Positions 44,636-55,100 of a DNA stretch of 64,000 nt are shown here, piece after piece. Every line of letters starts with the position of its first letter. The first letter of the stretch is position 1. The stretch is from an uncultured Bacteroidia bacterium (GTDB taxonomy: Bacteria > Bacteroidota > Bacteroidia > Bacteroidales > ML635J-15): positions 338,921-402,920 of the forward strand of contig CADAXK010000001.1 in the NCBI GenBank assembly GCA_902791865.1, given 5' to 3'. The notes beneath the pieces are model-generated. The model searched no databases and had not been told where the DNA came from. It worked only from the letters and a program-made list of their open reading frames with translations. The translations under genes and the position numbers were made by a program.

Positions 44636-45241
44636 ATGAAACATTTTGAATTGAAAGGTACAGTACGTACCGAGTTCGGCAAGAAGGCCGCAAAGCAAAT
44701 CAAGAGAAGCAACAACATTCCATGCGTAGTTTACGGCATCGAACAGACCATTCACTTCACAGTTGCAAGTGCTGATGTCCGCAACCTTATCTTCACACCT
44801 GAAGTAATGTTCGCAGACCTTGACCTCGACGGAAAGAAGAGAATTACCTTGCTCAAGGAAATCCAGTTCGACCCGATTTCTGACCAGGTTATTCACATCG
44901 ACTTCTACGAAGTTGATCCTGCAAAGCCAGTAAAGGTTCGCATTCCTTTGAAGCTCGTTGGTAACTCAGCTGGTGTAAAGGCCGGTGGTAAGTTGAAACA
45001 CAGCCTCAAGAAGATCGCTATCAAGGGTATGATTGAAGACATTCCTAATGTTTACGAAGTCAACATCGAAGACTTGAAACTTGGCGAAACTATCAGAATT
45101 AAGGACTTGAAGTCTGACAAGCTCGAATTCACCGAAAACGGTAGCACTCTTATCGCATCTGTAATGATTGCTCGTGGTGCATCTAGCGACGAAGGTTCTG
45201 AAGAAGGTGGCGAAGCTGCTGAAACTCCAGCTGCTGAATAA
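44636..45241 (+). CDS. rplY: 50S ribosomal protein L25/CTC
   Basis: 201 aa, the long CTC/TL5 type. N-terminal 5S-rRNA-binding L25 domain (residues 1-90: FELKGTVRTEFGKKAAKQIKR, PCVVYG, QFDPISDQVIHIDFYEV) and C-terminal beta domain (VRIPLKLVGNSAGVKAGGKLK, DLKLGETIRIKDL). The acidic, Ala/Glu-rich tail is normal for this class. First gene of a unit with pth 24 bases downstream. Confidence 0.94.
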   Translation: MKHFELKGTVRTEFGKKAAKQIKRSNNIPCVVYGIEQTIHFTVASADVRNLIFTPEVMFADLDLDGKKRITLLKEIQFDPISDQVIHIDFYEVDPAKPVKVRIPLKLVGNSAGVKAGGKLKHSLKKIAIKGMIEDIPNVYEVNIEDLKLGETIRIKDLKSDKLEFTENGSTLIASVMIARGASSDEGSEEGGEAAETPAAE

Positions 45242-45265
45242 GCCACAAATTTCAATATCTGAATT

Positions 45266-45829
45266 GTGAAGTATCTCATCGTCGGGTTAGGAAATCCCGG
45301 AGCAGAATACAAGAATACAAGGCACAATATTGGATATACGGTGCTCGACGCTTTCGCAGAAAGCGCGGGCATCGCTTTTTTTGATAAGCGCTATGCATAT
45401 CGCGCCGAAACGAACATAAAAGGACGCACGCTCATCCTCATAAAGCCCACAACATACATGAACCTCAGCGGAAATGCCGTAAGGTACTACATGAATCAGG
45501 AAAAAATTCCAGTAGAAAATGTATTCGTAATTGTAGACGACCTTGCACTTCCTTTCGGCACAATTAGAATAAAACCCAAGGGAAGCAGCGGTGGTCACAA
45601 TGGTCTGCAAAACATACAGGATACCATCGGCACAAGCGAATATGCCAGACTTAGATTCGGCATCGGAAACGAATTTTCGCGCGGAGGTCAAATCGACTTT
45701 GTGCTTGGCGAGTGGACAAAAGAGGAATGCGAAAAACTCAAATCGCGCGTAGAAATTGCAGTAAATGCCATAAAGGACTTTCCGCTTATCGGCATCGAAC
45801 GCACAATGAATACCTACAATAACAAATAG
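45266..45829 (+). CDS. pth: Peptidyl-tRNA hydrolase (GTG start)
   Basis: 187 aa. Recycles peptidyl-tRNAs released from stalled ribosomes. GTG 45266 puts the conserved [20 protein letters not shown] directly at the N-terminus; no ATG fits. Catalytic His20 is in TRHNIGY, with [13 protein letters not shown], the Asp of [12 protein letters not shown] and GGHNGLQNI. Length matches the family. Confidence 0.95.
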   Translation: MKYLIVGLGNPGAEYKNTRHNIGYTVLDAFAESAGIAFFDKRYAYRAETNIKGRTLILIKPTTYMNLSGNAVRYYMNQEKIPVENVFVIVDDLALPFGTIRIKPKGSSGGHNGLQNIQDTIGTSEYARLRFGIGNEFSRGGQIDFVLGEWTKEECEKLKSRVEIAVNAIKDFPLIGIERTMNTYNNK

Positions 45830-45832
45830 ACC

Positions 45833-46639
45833 ATGCCAGCACCTAAACCACAGAAGCAGAACTACCGTAACTTTTTTTCGCGTATGGCAGGAAAACTTGC
45901 CAACTCGAAGAAACCCAGATGGTTCATCCGTGGTTTTATAAAAATGTGGAAAAAGAAATACAAGATCGACCTGTCGGAATATGTTGTTCCTAATTCAGGT
46001 TACAAGACTTTCAACTCTTTTTTCACACGTTACCTGAAACCTGGCACCCGTCCAATAAGCGATGGACTGACTTCGCCTGTAGATGGATTTATTTTCGACT
46101 TTGGCAAAATTACAGGCGACAATAAAATATATGTAAAGTTCAAGCACTACTATGTCGATGACCTCATCTGTGACGAATACGAAGACATGTCATCATACGC
46201 AGTGCTATACCTCTCCCCTGCCAATTACCACCGCGTACACGCAGCCTTCGACATGGAAATAACCGACATAAGTTATCTACCTGGCACATTGCGTCCAGTA
46301 AAGCCAAAAGTCGTTTACAAAAAAGACCGCGTATACTGTCGCAACGAACGCATTGTAATTCACGGCAAATCTGAATTTGGAAATTTCTACATGATTCTAG
46401 TTGGTGCTTTGTTCGTCGGCAAGACAAAACTCTCGTTCGACAGCGGATTGCAGACCAACATTAAGAACGGAGTAGCCTCAAAACGAATCTACGAAAACAG
46501 CATCCACATTAAAAAGGGCGATGAAGTCGGCTACTTTGAAATGGGCTCTAGCGTTATACTCCTGATGAAAGACGAACGCCTAGGAAAGATAAACCTGCCT
46601 TTGAATTCCCCAATAAAGGTTGGAAATCCCCTTGCATAA
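45833..46639 (+). CDS. psd: Phosphatidylserine decarboxylase
   Basis: 268 aa. Makes phosphatidylethanolamine at the inner membrane. Pyruvoyl-type self-cleaving proenzyme: N-terminal part with YKTFNSFFTRYLKPGTRPI, SPVDGFI (Asp of the cleavage triad), LSPANYHRVHAAFD (His), and the cleavage site EMGSSVILL near residue 241, giving a short alpha chain beginning as a pyruvoyl group. The four-base gap to pth suggests co-transcription. Confidence 0.9.
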   Translation: MPAPKPQKQNYRNFFSRMAGKLANSKKPRWFIRGFIKMWKKKYKIDLSEYVVPNSGYKTFNSFFTRYLKPGTRPISDGLTSPVDGFIFDFGKITGDNKIYVKFKHYYVDDLICDEYEDMSSYAVLYLSPANYHRVHAAFDMEITDISYLPGTLRPVKPKVVYKKDRVYCRNERIVIHGKSEFGNFYMILVGALFVGKTKLSFDSGLQTNIKNGVASKRIYENSIHIKKGDEVGYFEMGSSVILLMKDERLGKINLPLNSPIKVGNPLA

Positions 46640-46785
46640 TTATAATCCAAGGATAACACTCCTTTTGTAGCAAAAGCTCATTACCAGAGCAAGAAAAACT
46701 TAATTTTCAACCACATAGCATTCATACAAACACGACAATGTTAATAAAAATCATTAACACTTTTTTTTCTCATTGTCAAACACAA

Positions 46786-46793
46786 TATTTTTG
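46786..46793 (+). promoter_or_regulatory. -7 box for the 46821 gene
   Basis: TATTTTTG followed by CG, exact consensus, 27 nt before the ATG. No TTTG at -33, only a T-run. Confidence 0.6.
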
Positions 46794-46820
46794 CGCTGAT
46801 AATATAAAAACACAAATACT

Positions 46821-47693
46821 ATGAGGAAATTTTTAATTATGCTAGGGGCACTTGTGTTTACAGTAAACATTTTTGCCCAAGAAAACAACAAGGACGGAGA
46901 GGTCAACATGATGTCCAAACGTGGCGAATACATTCTGCCTGTTGAAGGAGATTTCGCACTTGGAATCAACGCTCTCCCAATGGTAAATTACTTTGGTAAT
47001 TTGTTCAATGGTACTGCTGGCAACAGCACTGGCTTCAGAACATTTACACACACACTTGTACGTACAACTCCAGTTCTCTTTGGAAAGTACTATCTTAGCG
47101 ACAAGTCGGCTATCCGCGCTGGTTTGCTCATTGGCGTTTACAACGAAACCAATCGTGAAAATGTCATGATGAACCAGCAGATTCCAGACCCAAAGGTTAC
47201 TGTTACCGACATTATGAAGAGTACGGAAACCGACCTCGGCATTGGTGCTGATTATCTCATGTACAGAGGCAAAGGTCGCGTTCAGGGTTTCTACGGTGGC
47301 GGAATTTCGTTTAACTACACCAAAACCAAAGCTACCTACAACTATGGAAACCTTATCACTACCGAATTCTCATCACCTTTCTGGTACGACTTTGCAAACA
47401 CAACAACCACATCGGGTGGAACACGTATCCTTTCACAGAGCGGAGACCGTTCATACGGTGTAATTCTTAGCGGTGTTGTTGGTGTTGAATACTTTATCGC
47501 TCCTAAGATTTCGATTGGCGGTGAATTCAGACTTGGTCTCTACACTGGATACGACACATACGGCACAACAACCGTTGAACGTTGGACCGGTACAGAAAGA
47601 GAAGTTGAAACCTTGCCAAAGGCTGCTAATGACGGAAGCATCGCATTCAGAAACGCATCATCTGGTTCATTGTTTATGATGTTCCATTTTTAA
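46821..47693 (+). CDS. Outer-membrane beta-barrel protein
   Basis: 290 aa, specific function unknown. Signal peptide MRKFLIMLGALVFTVNIFA then QEN. The mature chain alternates amphipathic strands and polar loops (GDFALGINALPMVNYFG, SAIRAGLLIGVYNETN, TDLGIGADYLMYRG, GFYGGGISFNYTKTK, SIGGEFRLGLYTGYDTYG). It ends SSGSLFMMFHF; the C-terminal Phe is the barrel-insertion signature. About 10-12 strands. A lipoprotein gene follows 35 bases later, so the two may be co-expressed. Confidence 0.82.
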   Translation: MRKFLIMLGALVFTVNIFAQENNKDGEVNMMSKRGEYILPVEGDFALGINALPMVNYFGNLFNGTAGNSTGFRTFTHTLVRTTPVLFGKYYLSDKSAIRAGLLIGVYNETNRENVMMNQQIPDPKVTVTDIMKSTETDLGIGADYLMYRGKGRVQGFYGGGISFNYTKTKATYNYGNLITTEFSSPFWYDFANTTTTSGGTRILSQSGDRSYGVILSGVVGVEYFIAPKISIGGEFRLGLYTGYDTYGTTTVERWTGTEREVETLPKAANDGSIAFRNASSGSLFMMFHF

Positions 47694-47728
47694 TAATCTA
47701 AAATAAAGTTTAACCAAAAATTATTATC

Positions 47729-48205
47729 ATGAAGAAATTATTTTCAATTATCGTTATCGCTCTTATTGGAGCATTTGTTATGTCATCCTGCGAAAAGGAA
47801 TATGAAACAGAACCATTGAAGACTGTAAATGTATCTGGTGAAGTACACGCTTGGCTCGACCTTACTGGAAGCGAAATACAAAATGCACCAAACGGCACAA
47901 AGATTATATTCAGGACCAATGCTGCAAATCTTTGCAAAACAGTTGACGGTTCATACGCATACAACACATTGCAGTATGAAGCAACCGTAAGCGATGGCAA
48001 ATATTCAATTGACTTGCCAGCTGTTAATTTCCAGAGCGTTACATACAATATTACTCCAGTAGAATTTGTTGCAGAACAAAAGCAAACAACACCTGCTGGC
48101 GCTGTAATAAAGAAGGTTTATGTTGTTAATCCTTTGACATCAGCACCATCTATTGATGTTCAGGAAGGTGAAATTCACTACAGAGTTGATATTGAATACA
48201 GATAA
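47729..48205 (+). CDS. Putative lipoprotein with beta-sandwich-like domain
   Basis: 158 aa. Lipobox VMSSC after MKKLFSIIVIALIGAF. The rest is beta-rich, with a carboxypeptidase-regulatory-like or transthyretin-like outline (KTVNVSGEVHAWLDL, YEATVSDGKYSIDLPAV, EIHYRVDIEYR); that fold is a guess. Probably outer-membrane anchored and paired with the preceding barrel. Followed by its own terminator. Confidence 0.78.
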   Translation: MKKLFSIIVIALIGAFVMSSCEKEYETEPLKTVNVSGEVHAWLDLTGSEIQNAPNGTKIIFRTNAANLCKTVDGSYAYNTLQYEATVSDGKYSIDLPAVNFQSVTYNITPVEFVAEQKQTTPAGAVIKKVYVVNPLTSAPSIDVQEGEIHYRVDIEYR

Positions 48206-48220
48206 AAGAACAAAAAAAAT

Positions 48221-48252
48221 AATAAAGCCGCCCCTTAAAGGCGGCTTTATTT
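48221..48252 (+). terminator. Terminator of the 46821-48205 unit
   Basis: Twelve-base perfect stem AATAAAGCCGCC/GGCGGCTTTATT with a seven-base loop, 16 nt after the stop. Confidence 0.9.
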
Positions 48253-48266
48253 GTGTCAATAAAAAC

Positions 48267-48294
48267 AAAAAGGCTGACAAATGCCAGCCTTTTT
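48267..48294 (-). terminator. Terminator of the acidic lipoprotein gene
   Basis: Stem AAAAAGGCTGAC/GCCAGCCTTTTT with one mismatch and a four-base loop. It faces the convergent gene that ends at 48312. Confidence 0.85.
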
Positions 48295-48311
48295 AGTTTT
48301 GCATTAGACAA

Positions 48312-48785
48312 TTAGTTCTTCTTGCCAATTCCGAGCTTTCCAGCAACTTCCTTGCCAGTGTTTACAGCTTCCTTACCAGCTTCTGCAGTCTTCTTAGCGA
48401 TCTTTTCAGATGCTACAAGCATTCTCTGGTTTAATTTGTTGAAACGATCAAGCTGAGCATCGTCAAGGTTTTCGGTCTTAATCTTTGCCTTTGCAGCTTC
48501 TGCATTGGTCTTAACTTCCTTTGCCTTGTCGATTCCACCATTTTCAGCAAGTTCTTCATAGCTTACTACCAATCTTTCATATTCATCGAGGTAAGCATTG
48601 AAGTCGATTGCTTCATTTGCTGGTGCAGCGGTTGTTGCTTCTGCTGCTGCTGGAGTTTCTTCAACTTCTTCAACAGCTGCTTCTGCGTTCTGATCTTCTT
48701 CTGCTTCTGCAGGCTTGTCGTTGCAGGAAACAGCCATAAGTGCTACGAATAAAGCACTTGCCATAAATACTAATGTCTTTTTCAT
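48312..48785 (-). CDS. Acidic Ala/Glu-rich lipoprotein
   Basis: 157 aa; family not recognised. Lipobox MAVSC after MKKTLVFMASALFVAL. A low-complexity Glu/Ala/Thr stretch (residues about 25-60) is followed by a helical region (YLDEYERLVVSYEELAENG, LDRFNKLNQRMLVASEKIAKK) and a Lys/Gly end. A small helical-hairpin lipoprotein of the outer membrane is likely. It has its own promoter box and terminator. Confidence 0.78.
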   Translation of the reverse strand: MKKTLVFMASALFVALMAVSCNDKPAEAEEDQNAEAAVEEVEETPAAAEATTAAPANEAIDFNAYLDEYERLVVSYEELAENGGIDKAKEVKTNAEAAKAKIKTENLDDAQLDRFNKLNQRMLVASEKIAKKTAEAGKEAVNTGKEVAGKLGIGKKN

Positions 48786-48818
48786 TTTAATAATATTAAA
48801 TTTTTAAATTAGATACCG

Positions 48819-48826
48819 CAAATATA
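48819..48826 (-). promoter_or_regulatory. -7 box of the acidic lipoprotein gene
   Basis: TATATTTG on the minus strand, exact consensus, 34 nt before the ATG. Confidence 0.55.
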
Positions 48827-48884
48827 TTTATTTTTTAAAAACGGTGAACGTTTTTTTTATTTTTTTCTTACGTTGTTTCATGCC

Positions 48885-49075
48885 TTCGCCGTTTCTGTCG
48901 AGACGCGCCATGGCACGATTGTACAAGATGATTTGAAAATTCAAAAATTCAAAAATTCAATGATTCAATGATTTGTAGCGGCGCAATGATTTGCGCCGTT
49001 TATGTGCAATGCGTTGCACCGATTAAGACGCAAGATTCTGCGTCTGTACAGAAAGAATCGCGCGATGATTTAAAA
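48885..49075. repeat. Intergenic mosaic repeat cluster B
   Basis: GTTTCTGTCGAGACGCGCCATGG word, GGCACGATTGTACAAG word, AAAATTCA/ATTTGA words, the hairpin GGCGCAA/TTGCGCC (48980-48997), the hairpin GTGCAA/TTGCAC (49004-49019), the hairpin AGACGCA/TGCGTCT (49026-49045) and a final GTACAGAAAGAATCGCG. It lies downstream of the 3130-aa gene. Confidence 0.85.
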
Positions 49076-49090
49076 ACCATCAAAAATAAA

Positions 49091-49116
49091 AAAAACCGCC
49101 CTTGCGAGCGGTTTTT
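49091..49116 (-). terminator. Terminator of the 3130-aa T9SS protein gene
   Basis: Stem AAAAACCGC/GCGGTTTTT (49091-49099 with 49108-49116) continued by a T-run on the minus strand, 20 nt after the stop. Confidence 0.85.
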
Positions 49117-49135
49117 CTATTTTTGATTGCATTGA

Positions 49136-52100
49136 TTATTCAACAACAATCTGCTCAACGTAAACCTTATCGCCGCTGATGATTCTTACAAAGTAAGTAC
49201 CAGGACGGAGGTCGTGGCTGAAGTTCATTGTTTCTCCGTTCATCACGTTGATGTCGCGAGTTTCAACAACTGCGCCACTAGCATTGATGAGCTGGTAGGT
49301 TGCATCACCTTCGATATTGCTGAAGTCTATGCTGAACATACCGTTGTTCGGGTTCGGGTAGATTGCCATAGAACCAGCCTCAAGAATTTCGACAGATGTT
49401 ACAGGTACGAATGTCACTGCGAGAGTGTGATCTCCTTCTACTGCATCGAATGTGTAGGTGTGACCAGCAAGCTGCTCGGTAGTAAGTTCGATTTCTGTTT
49501 CATCAACAGTGAGAACACCAATCTGGTAGTTTTCAGCAGGAGTAATTACAAATGCTGGAGTTGCACCTTCGTTTACAACAACAGGAGCAGTAACTTCTTC
49601 ATCGTTGTATGTAACGGTTCCATTTTCACCTGCATTAACAGTGATTGTGTAGGTTACAGGACCAGGAATTGCTTCAAATGTTGCTACGATAGTGTGGTTT
49701 GCTGTTACGTTTGCAAATGTATAAACACCTTCAACAAGCTGTTCTGTTACATTTGCTTCGTTTTCGGTTGTTGCATCAACAATTACGCTTGCAATTCTGA
49801 AGCCTTCGTTAGCTGTGATTGTGAATGAAGCATTTCCACCTTCAACAACTGTTACTTCTGCTGGGTTGATAGAACCACCTTCACCAGCAGTTGCTGTGAT
49901 TGTGTAGGATACAGGAACTGGTATTGCCTCGAAGGTTGCTGTAATAGTATGGTTTGCTGTTACGTTTGCGAATGTGTAAACACCGTCAACAAGCAGTTCT
50001 GTTACATTTTCGGTTTCATCAACCATTACGCTTGCAATTCTATAACCTTCATCAGGAGTGATTGTGAATTCCTGACTTGCACCATAGTTAACGGTAGCTT
50101 CTGCTGGGTTAATTGTACCATTATCACCAGCGGTTGCTGTGATTGTGTAGGTGTTGATTGCAAATGTAGCTGCAATAGTATGGTTTTCTGTAACATTTGT
50201 GAATGTATAAACACCATCTACGAGTTCTTCGATTGCTTCAACATCATCAACCATTACGCTTGCGATATGGTAACCAGTAGCAGCTTCGATTGTGAATGCC
50301 TTGTTTTCGCCTTCTACAACTTCAATAGCTCCGCTCGGAGTAATAGTACCATTTTCACCAGCAGTTGCTGTGATTGTGTAGGTTGTTGCGTCAACAGAAA
50401 CAAATGTAGCTGCGATTGTGTGGTCAGCAGTTACGTTCTCGAATGTGTAAACGCCGTCAACAAGCTGCTCGATTGCCTCAGCACCGTCAACAAGAACGCT
50501 AAGTGTACGGAAGCCATCGTTAGCTGAAATTGAGAATGTCTGAGTTGCACCGTAGTTTACAACAACTTCGTCGTTAGGTGTGATAGTTCCGTTTTCGCCT
50601 GCGGTTGCTGTAATAACATAGGTGTTAATTGCAAATGTTGCATTGATGGTATGGTTAGCTGTTACATTTGTAAATGTGTAAACACCATCTACAAGTTCTG
50701 TAGTAACATCAACTTCGTTTTCAGTTGTAGCATCAACTATTACGCTTACAATGTGGTAGCCAGTAGCGGCTTCGATTGTGAATGAAGCATTTCCACCTTC
50801 AACAACTGTTACTTCTGCAGGGTTGATTGAACCACCATCATTAGCAGTTGCTGTGATTGTGTAGGTTGGTATTGCCTCGAAGGTTGCTGCAATAGTGTGG
50901 TTTGCTGTTACATTAACGAATGTGTAAACACCATCAACAAGCTGTTCAGTTACATTTTCGGTTTCGTCAACCATTACGCTTACAATTCTGTAGCCTTCGT
51001 TAGCAGAGATTGTGAATGCCTGGCTTGCACCATAGTTAACGGTAGCTTCTTCCGGAGTAATTGTACCGTTAGCACCTGCGGTTGCTGTGATTGTGTAGGT
51101 GTTGATAGTGTATGTAACATTAACAACAACATTTTCTGCTGGCATAGCACCAGATACGATCAACTGGTCAGCTGTGTAACCATCGACAACTGGAGAAACA
51201 ACCATATATTCTTCTCCTTCGGCAAACGTTCCAACATAGTCATCTGCTGCTGGAGTATTGTCAGCTTTTACATAATGTATTGTCAATGTGTAGGTAGGTA
51301 CTGCCTCAAATGTTGCTGCAATAGTATGGTTAGCAGTTACGTTTGTGAAAGTGTAAACGCCATCTACGAGCTGAGCAACAACTTCGGTTTCATTGTCAAC
51401 CATTACGCTTGAGATTCTGTAACCGCCATTAGCAACAATTGTGAATGACTTATTGTCACCTTCATATACTGTAACTTCACCATTAGGAGTAATTGTACCA
51501 CCATCACCGGCTGTTGCTGTGATTGTGTAGGTGTTAGCAGGTATAAGCTCGAATGTTGCTGCGATAGTATGGTTTGCTCTTACATTTGTGAATGTGTAAA
51601 CACCATTATTAGCAACAACTTCATTGGTAACATCAAATTCACCATCAACCATTACACTTGCAATTCTGTAGCCTTCGTTTGCTACGATTGTGTACGTCTC
51701 ATTTGATCCACACGGAATATTTTCATAATCACTATTATGAGTAATTGTTCCGCCTTCACTTGCAGTTGCTGTGATTGTCAATGTTATCGCATCAAAGTTA
51801 GCAACGATGTTGTGGTTTTCTGTAACATTCTCGAATGTGTAAACGCCATTATTTGCTATTACTTCATCAGTAACATCAACACCATCAACCATTACCTGTC
51901 CTATGCGGAAACATTCATTGACAGGAGTAATTGTAAACGTCTGAGACTCTCCATCAAGAACACTTATAATTCCTTCCGGTGTTATTGAACCGTCAGCTCC
52001 TGTTCCTGCAGAAATTGTATGTACGCGTTCAAACGTTGCAGCGATAGTGTGGTCAGCGGTTACATTTTCAAATGTGTAAACGCCTTCAGCAGCGATAACA

Positions 52101-55100
52101 GCTTCGGTAACATTTTCTGTTTCGTCAACTATAACGCTTGCAATTCTGTAGCCTTCGTTTGCTGTGATTGTGATTTCCTTGTTTGCACCGCAATTTACTG
52201 CGCTAGTCTCGGTGATAGAACCGCCTTCTCCAGCAGTTGCAGTAATATTATAGGTGTTGATTGCAAATGTTGCTGCGATGGAGTGAGCTGCTGTTACATT
52301 TTCGAATGTGTAAACGCCGTTTGCTGCGATTACAGTTGCTGTAACATCAACATCGTCAACCAATACGCTTGCAATTCTGTAGCAGCTAGCAGGAGTAATC
52401 GTGATTTCCTTGTTATCACCGCAGTTTACTGTGCTAGTTTCGGTAATTGTACCATTTTCGCCAGCAGTTGCTGTGATTGTGTAGGTTATCTGCTCGAATG
52501 TTGCTGCAATATTGTGGTCTGCAATAACGTTTTCGAATGTGTAAACGCCGTTAGCAGCGATAACAGCTTCGGTAACATTTTCTGTTTCGTCAACTATAAC
52601 GCTTGCAATTCTGTAGCAGTTGCTTGCAGGAGTAATCGTGATTTCCTTGTTAGCGCCGCAATTTACTGTGCTAGTTTCGGTGATTGTACCATTGCCTTCT
52701 ACAGTTGTTGTAATAGCATAGGTGTTGATTGCAAATGTTGCTGCGATAGTGTGAGCTGCATTTACATTTTCGAATGTGTAAACGCCGTTAGCTGCGATAA
52801 CAGCATCGGTAACATCTACATTGTCATCAACCATTACGCTTGCAATTCTGTAGCAGTCGTTAGCTTCGATTGTGAACATCTTGTTTTCTCCACAATTTGC
52901 AACGTTGCCGTTTCCATCGTTAGCAGTAATTGAACCATTTGCATCAGCAGTTGTTGTGATTGTGTAGGTTATCTGCTCGAATGTTGCTACAATGGTGTGG
53001 TTTGCCATAACGTTCTCGAATGTGTAAACGCCGTCAACAACATCGTTGATTGCTTCTTCATCGTCAACCAATACGCTTGCAATTCTGTAGCAGGGGCTTG
53101 CTGCGATTGTGAACGGCTTGTTCTCTCCGCAGTTTGCAACGTTGCCATTTCCATCGTTAGCAGTAATTGTACCATTTTCGCCAGCAGTTGCTGTGATTGT
53201 GTAGGTTATCTGCTCGAATGTAGCTACAAGCTCGTGGTCTGCTGTGATGTTCTGCATTGCGTAAACGCCATTTTCATCAAGGTCGATGATTGCATCAACA
53301 CCGTCAACCGTGAAGCTTGCAATGCGGTAGCAGTTGCCTTGTGGCTGGATTGCGAACGACTTGTTTTCACCGCAGTTTGCAACGCAAGATTCGGTAATTG
53401 TACCATTACCTACTACTGATGTTATTATATTATAGGTATTCAATGCAAATGTTGCTGCGATAGTGTGGGCTGCATTTACATTATCGAATGTGTAAACGCC
53501 ATTTTCATCAACATTGCTGATTGCTTCAACGCCGTCAACCGTTACGCTTGCAATATGGTAGCACTCGTCTGGAGTAATTGTGAACGACTGAGATTCACCA
53601 TATTCTACCTCAACATTTCCATTCGGATCGATTGAGCCATTTGGATCTGCACTTGCTGTGATTGTATAAACATTTGTTAATTTGAAATTGTCAACATACA
53701 AATAATACTGATAATTTGAGAAGTAATTAATTGCAATATATCTGGTTGCTGCCGGTACTACAATTCTGTATTCTGCAAAATTAGTTGATGTTGCGGTTAC
53801 ATCAGCACCAAGGGCCGTGAACGAAGCAATGTTAGCATCGGTTGTTGAGGTCATAACGCGGAAATTTTCATTTGAGCTACTTGATTTAGCATAGTCAAAT
53901 GTCAATACTGCATCTTCTGTCAATGCAAGTTCCGGGGTAATGAGATACTGGTTGTAATCTTCGTTTGAAGCTCTCGAAAAACTGCTGAAACTAAATACAT
54001 TGTTACCAGACATGTCAAATATACCCATTTTTCCACTAGTTACATCATTTTCAGTATTGTTAGATATTGCAGTCCAGCAGTTAACTGTTTCGGAATTATT
54101 TTCGAATGTTTCAACGAATGGAACTGCAAATACGCCACATTCTGTTCTGAACGAATATTCGGTCCAATCTTCAGCATTGTCGCAGTTGGACTGAACATAT
54201 ACGAAATACTGAGTATTTGCTGTCAAACCTTCGAGAGCCTTAGTAGTTGCATCAACTGTTCCGTCGAATACATCTGCAGTAGCAGTCATATCGGTCATAG
54301 CGGTAGTCGAAACCTTAACCAAGTAAGAAGTTTCGGTGTAAGCCTGAGTCCAACCCAATGTTGCTGTAGTTGCAGTAAGTTCAGTAGCATTTACTGCTGT
54401 TGGGTTAACACAAGCATCCGGGTCGTTAATTATTGTGACATTGTAAATATGAAAAGTAGTTCCGTCTTCTGCCGTTACAGTATAAGTAACAGGTGATGTG
54501 AAATCACGGGCATAACCACTTTCAGGAGTAATTTCTGCAGCTGGAGATATTGTAATTTCAGGAGCAATAGAGGTAAGGTCAACATTCCATTCTGCTACTG
54601 CGTGTACAGTGTAGATGTTGGATTCTGTATTGCTTACTATTTCCGCAGTCGTTCCTGCCTTCTGACCTACAAAAGTAAATCCAGTAATGAAAGCATCGCG
54701 GCTTACAGGAACCTTGGTTACATTAACAGTCCATACCTTTGAATTTCCTGCTTCTGCCGTAACGGTGTATCTTATAGTGCGTGAATCCCCATCGCCTGTG
54801 ATTACAGGAGCAGAGATTTCTGCATAGTCGGAAATAGTGTAAGTAGGATTAAGGTCTACATCAAAATCTGTTGAGTTGGTAACTGTTATATCAATAGTAC
54901 CTGTATTGGCACCGCTTGTGATAGATGCAGGGGCAGCCTCTGTCGGCAATGTGTAGGTAAGAATTTCGGCTGCGGTAGAAACCTCACGTACAACTACATT
55001 GTCAATCCATGCATAATAGAGAGAACTTCCTGGTCTGTAGTTTATTGCAAAATACTTGGTTCCTGCAGGAACAACTGTCTTATATAAAGTCCAAGTTGCG

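Noticed and set aside
49430..53690. Regularly spaced similar DNA segments that resemble a CRISPR-like array
   Set aside because: Periods are 225-255 bases, all units are in frame and translate into InlB-like protein repeats; no cas genes.
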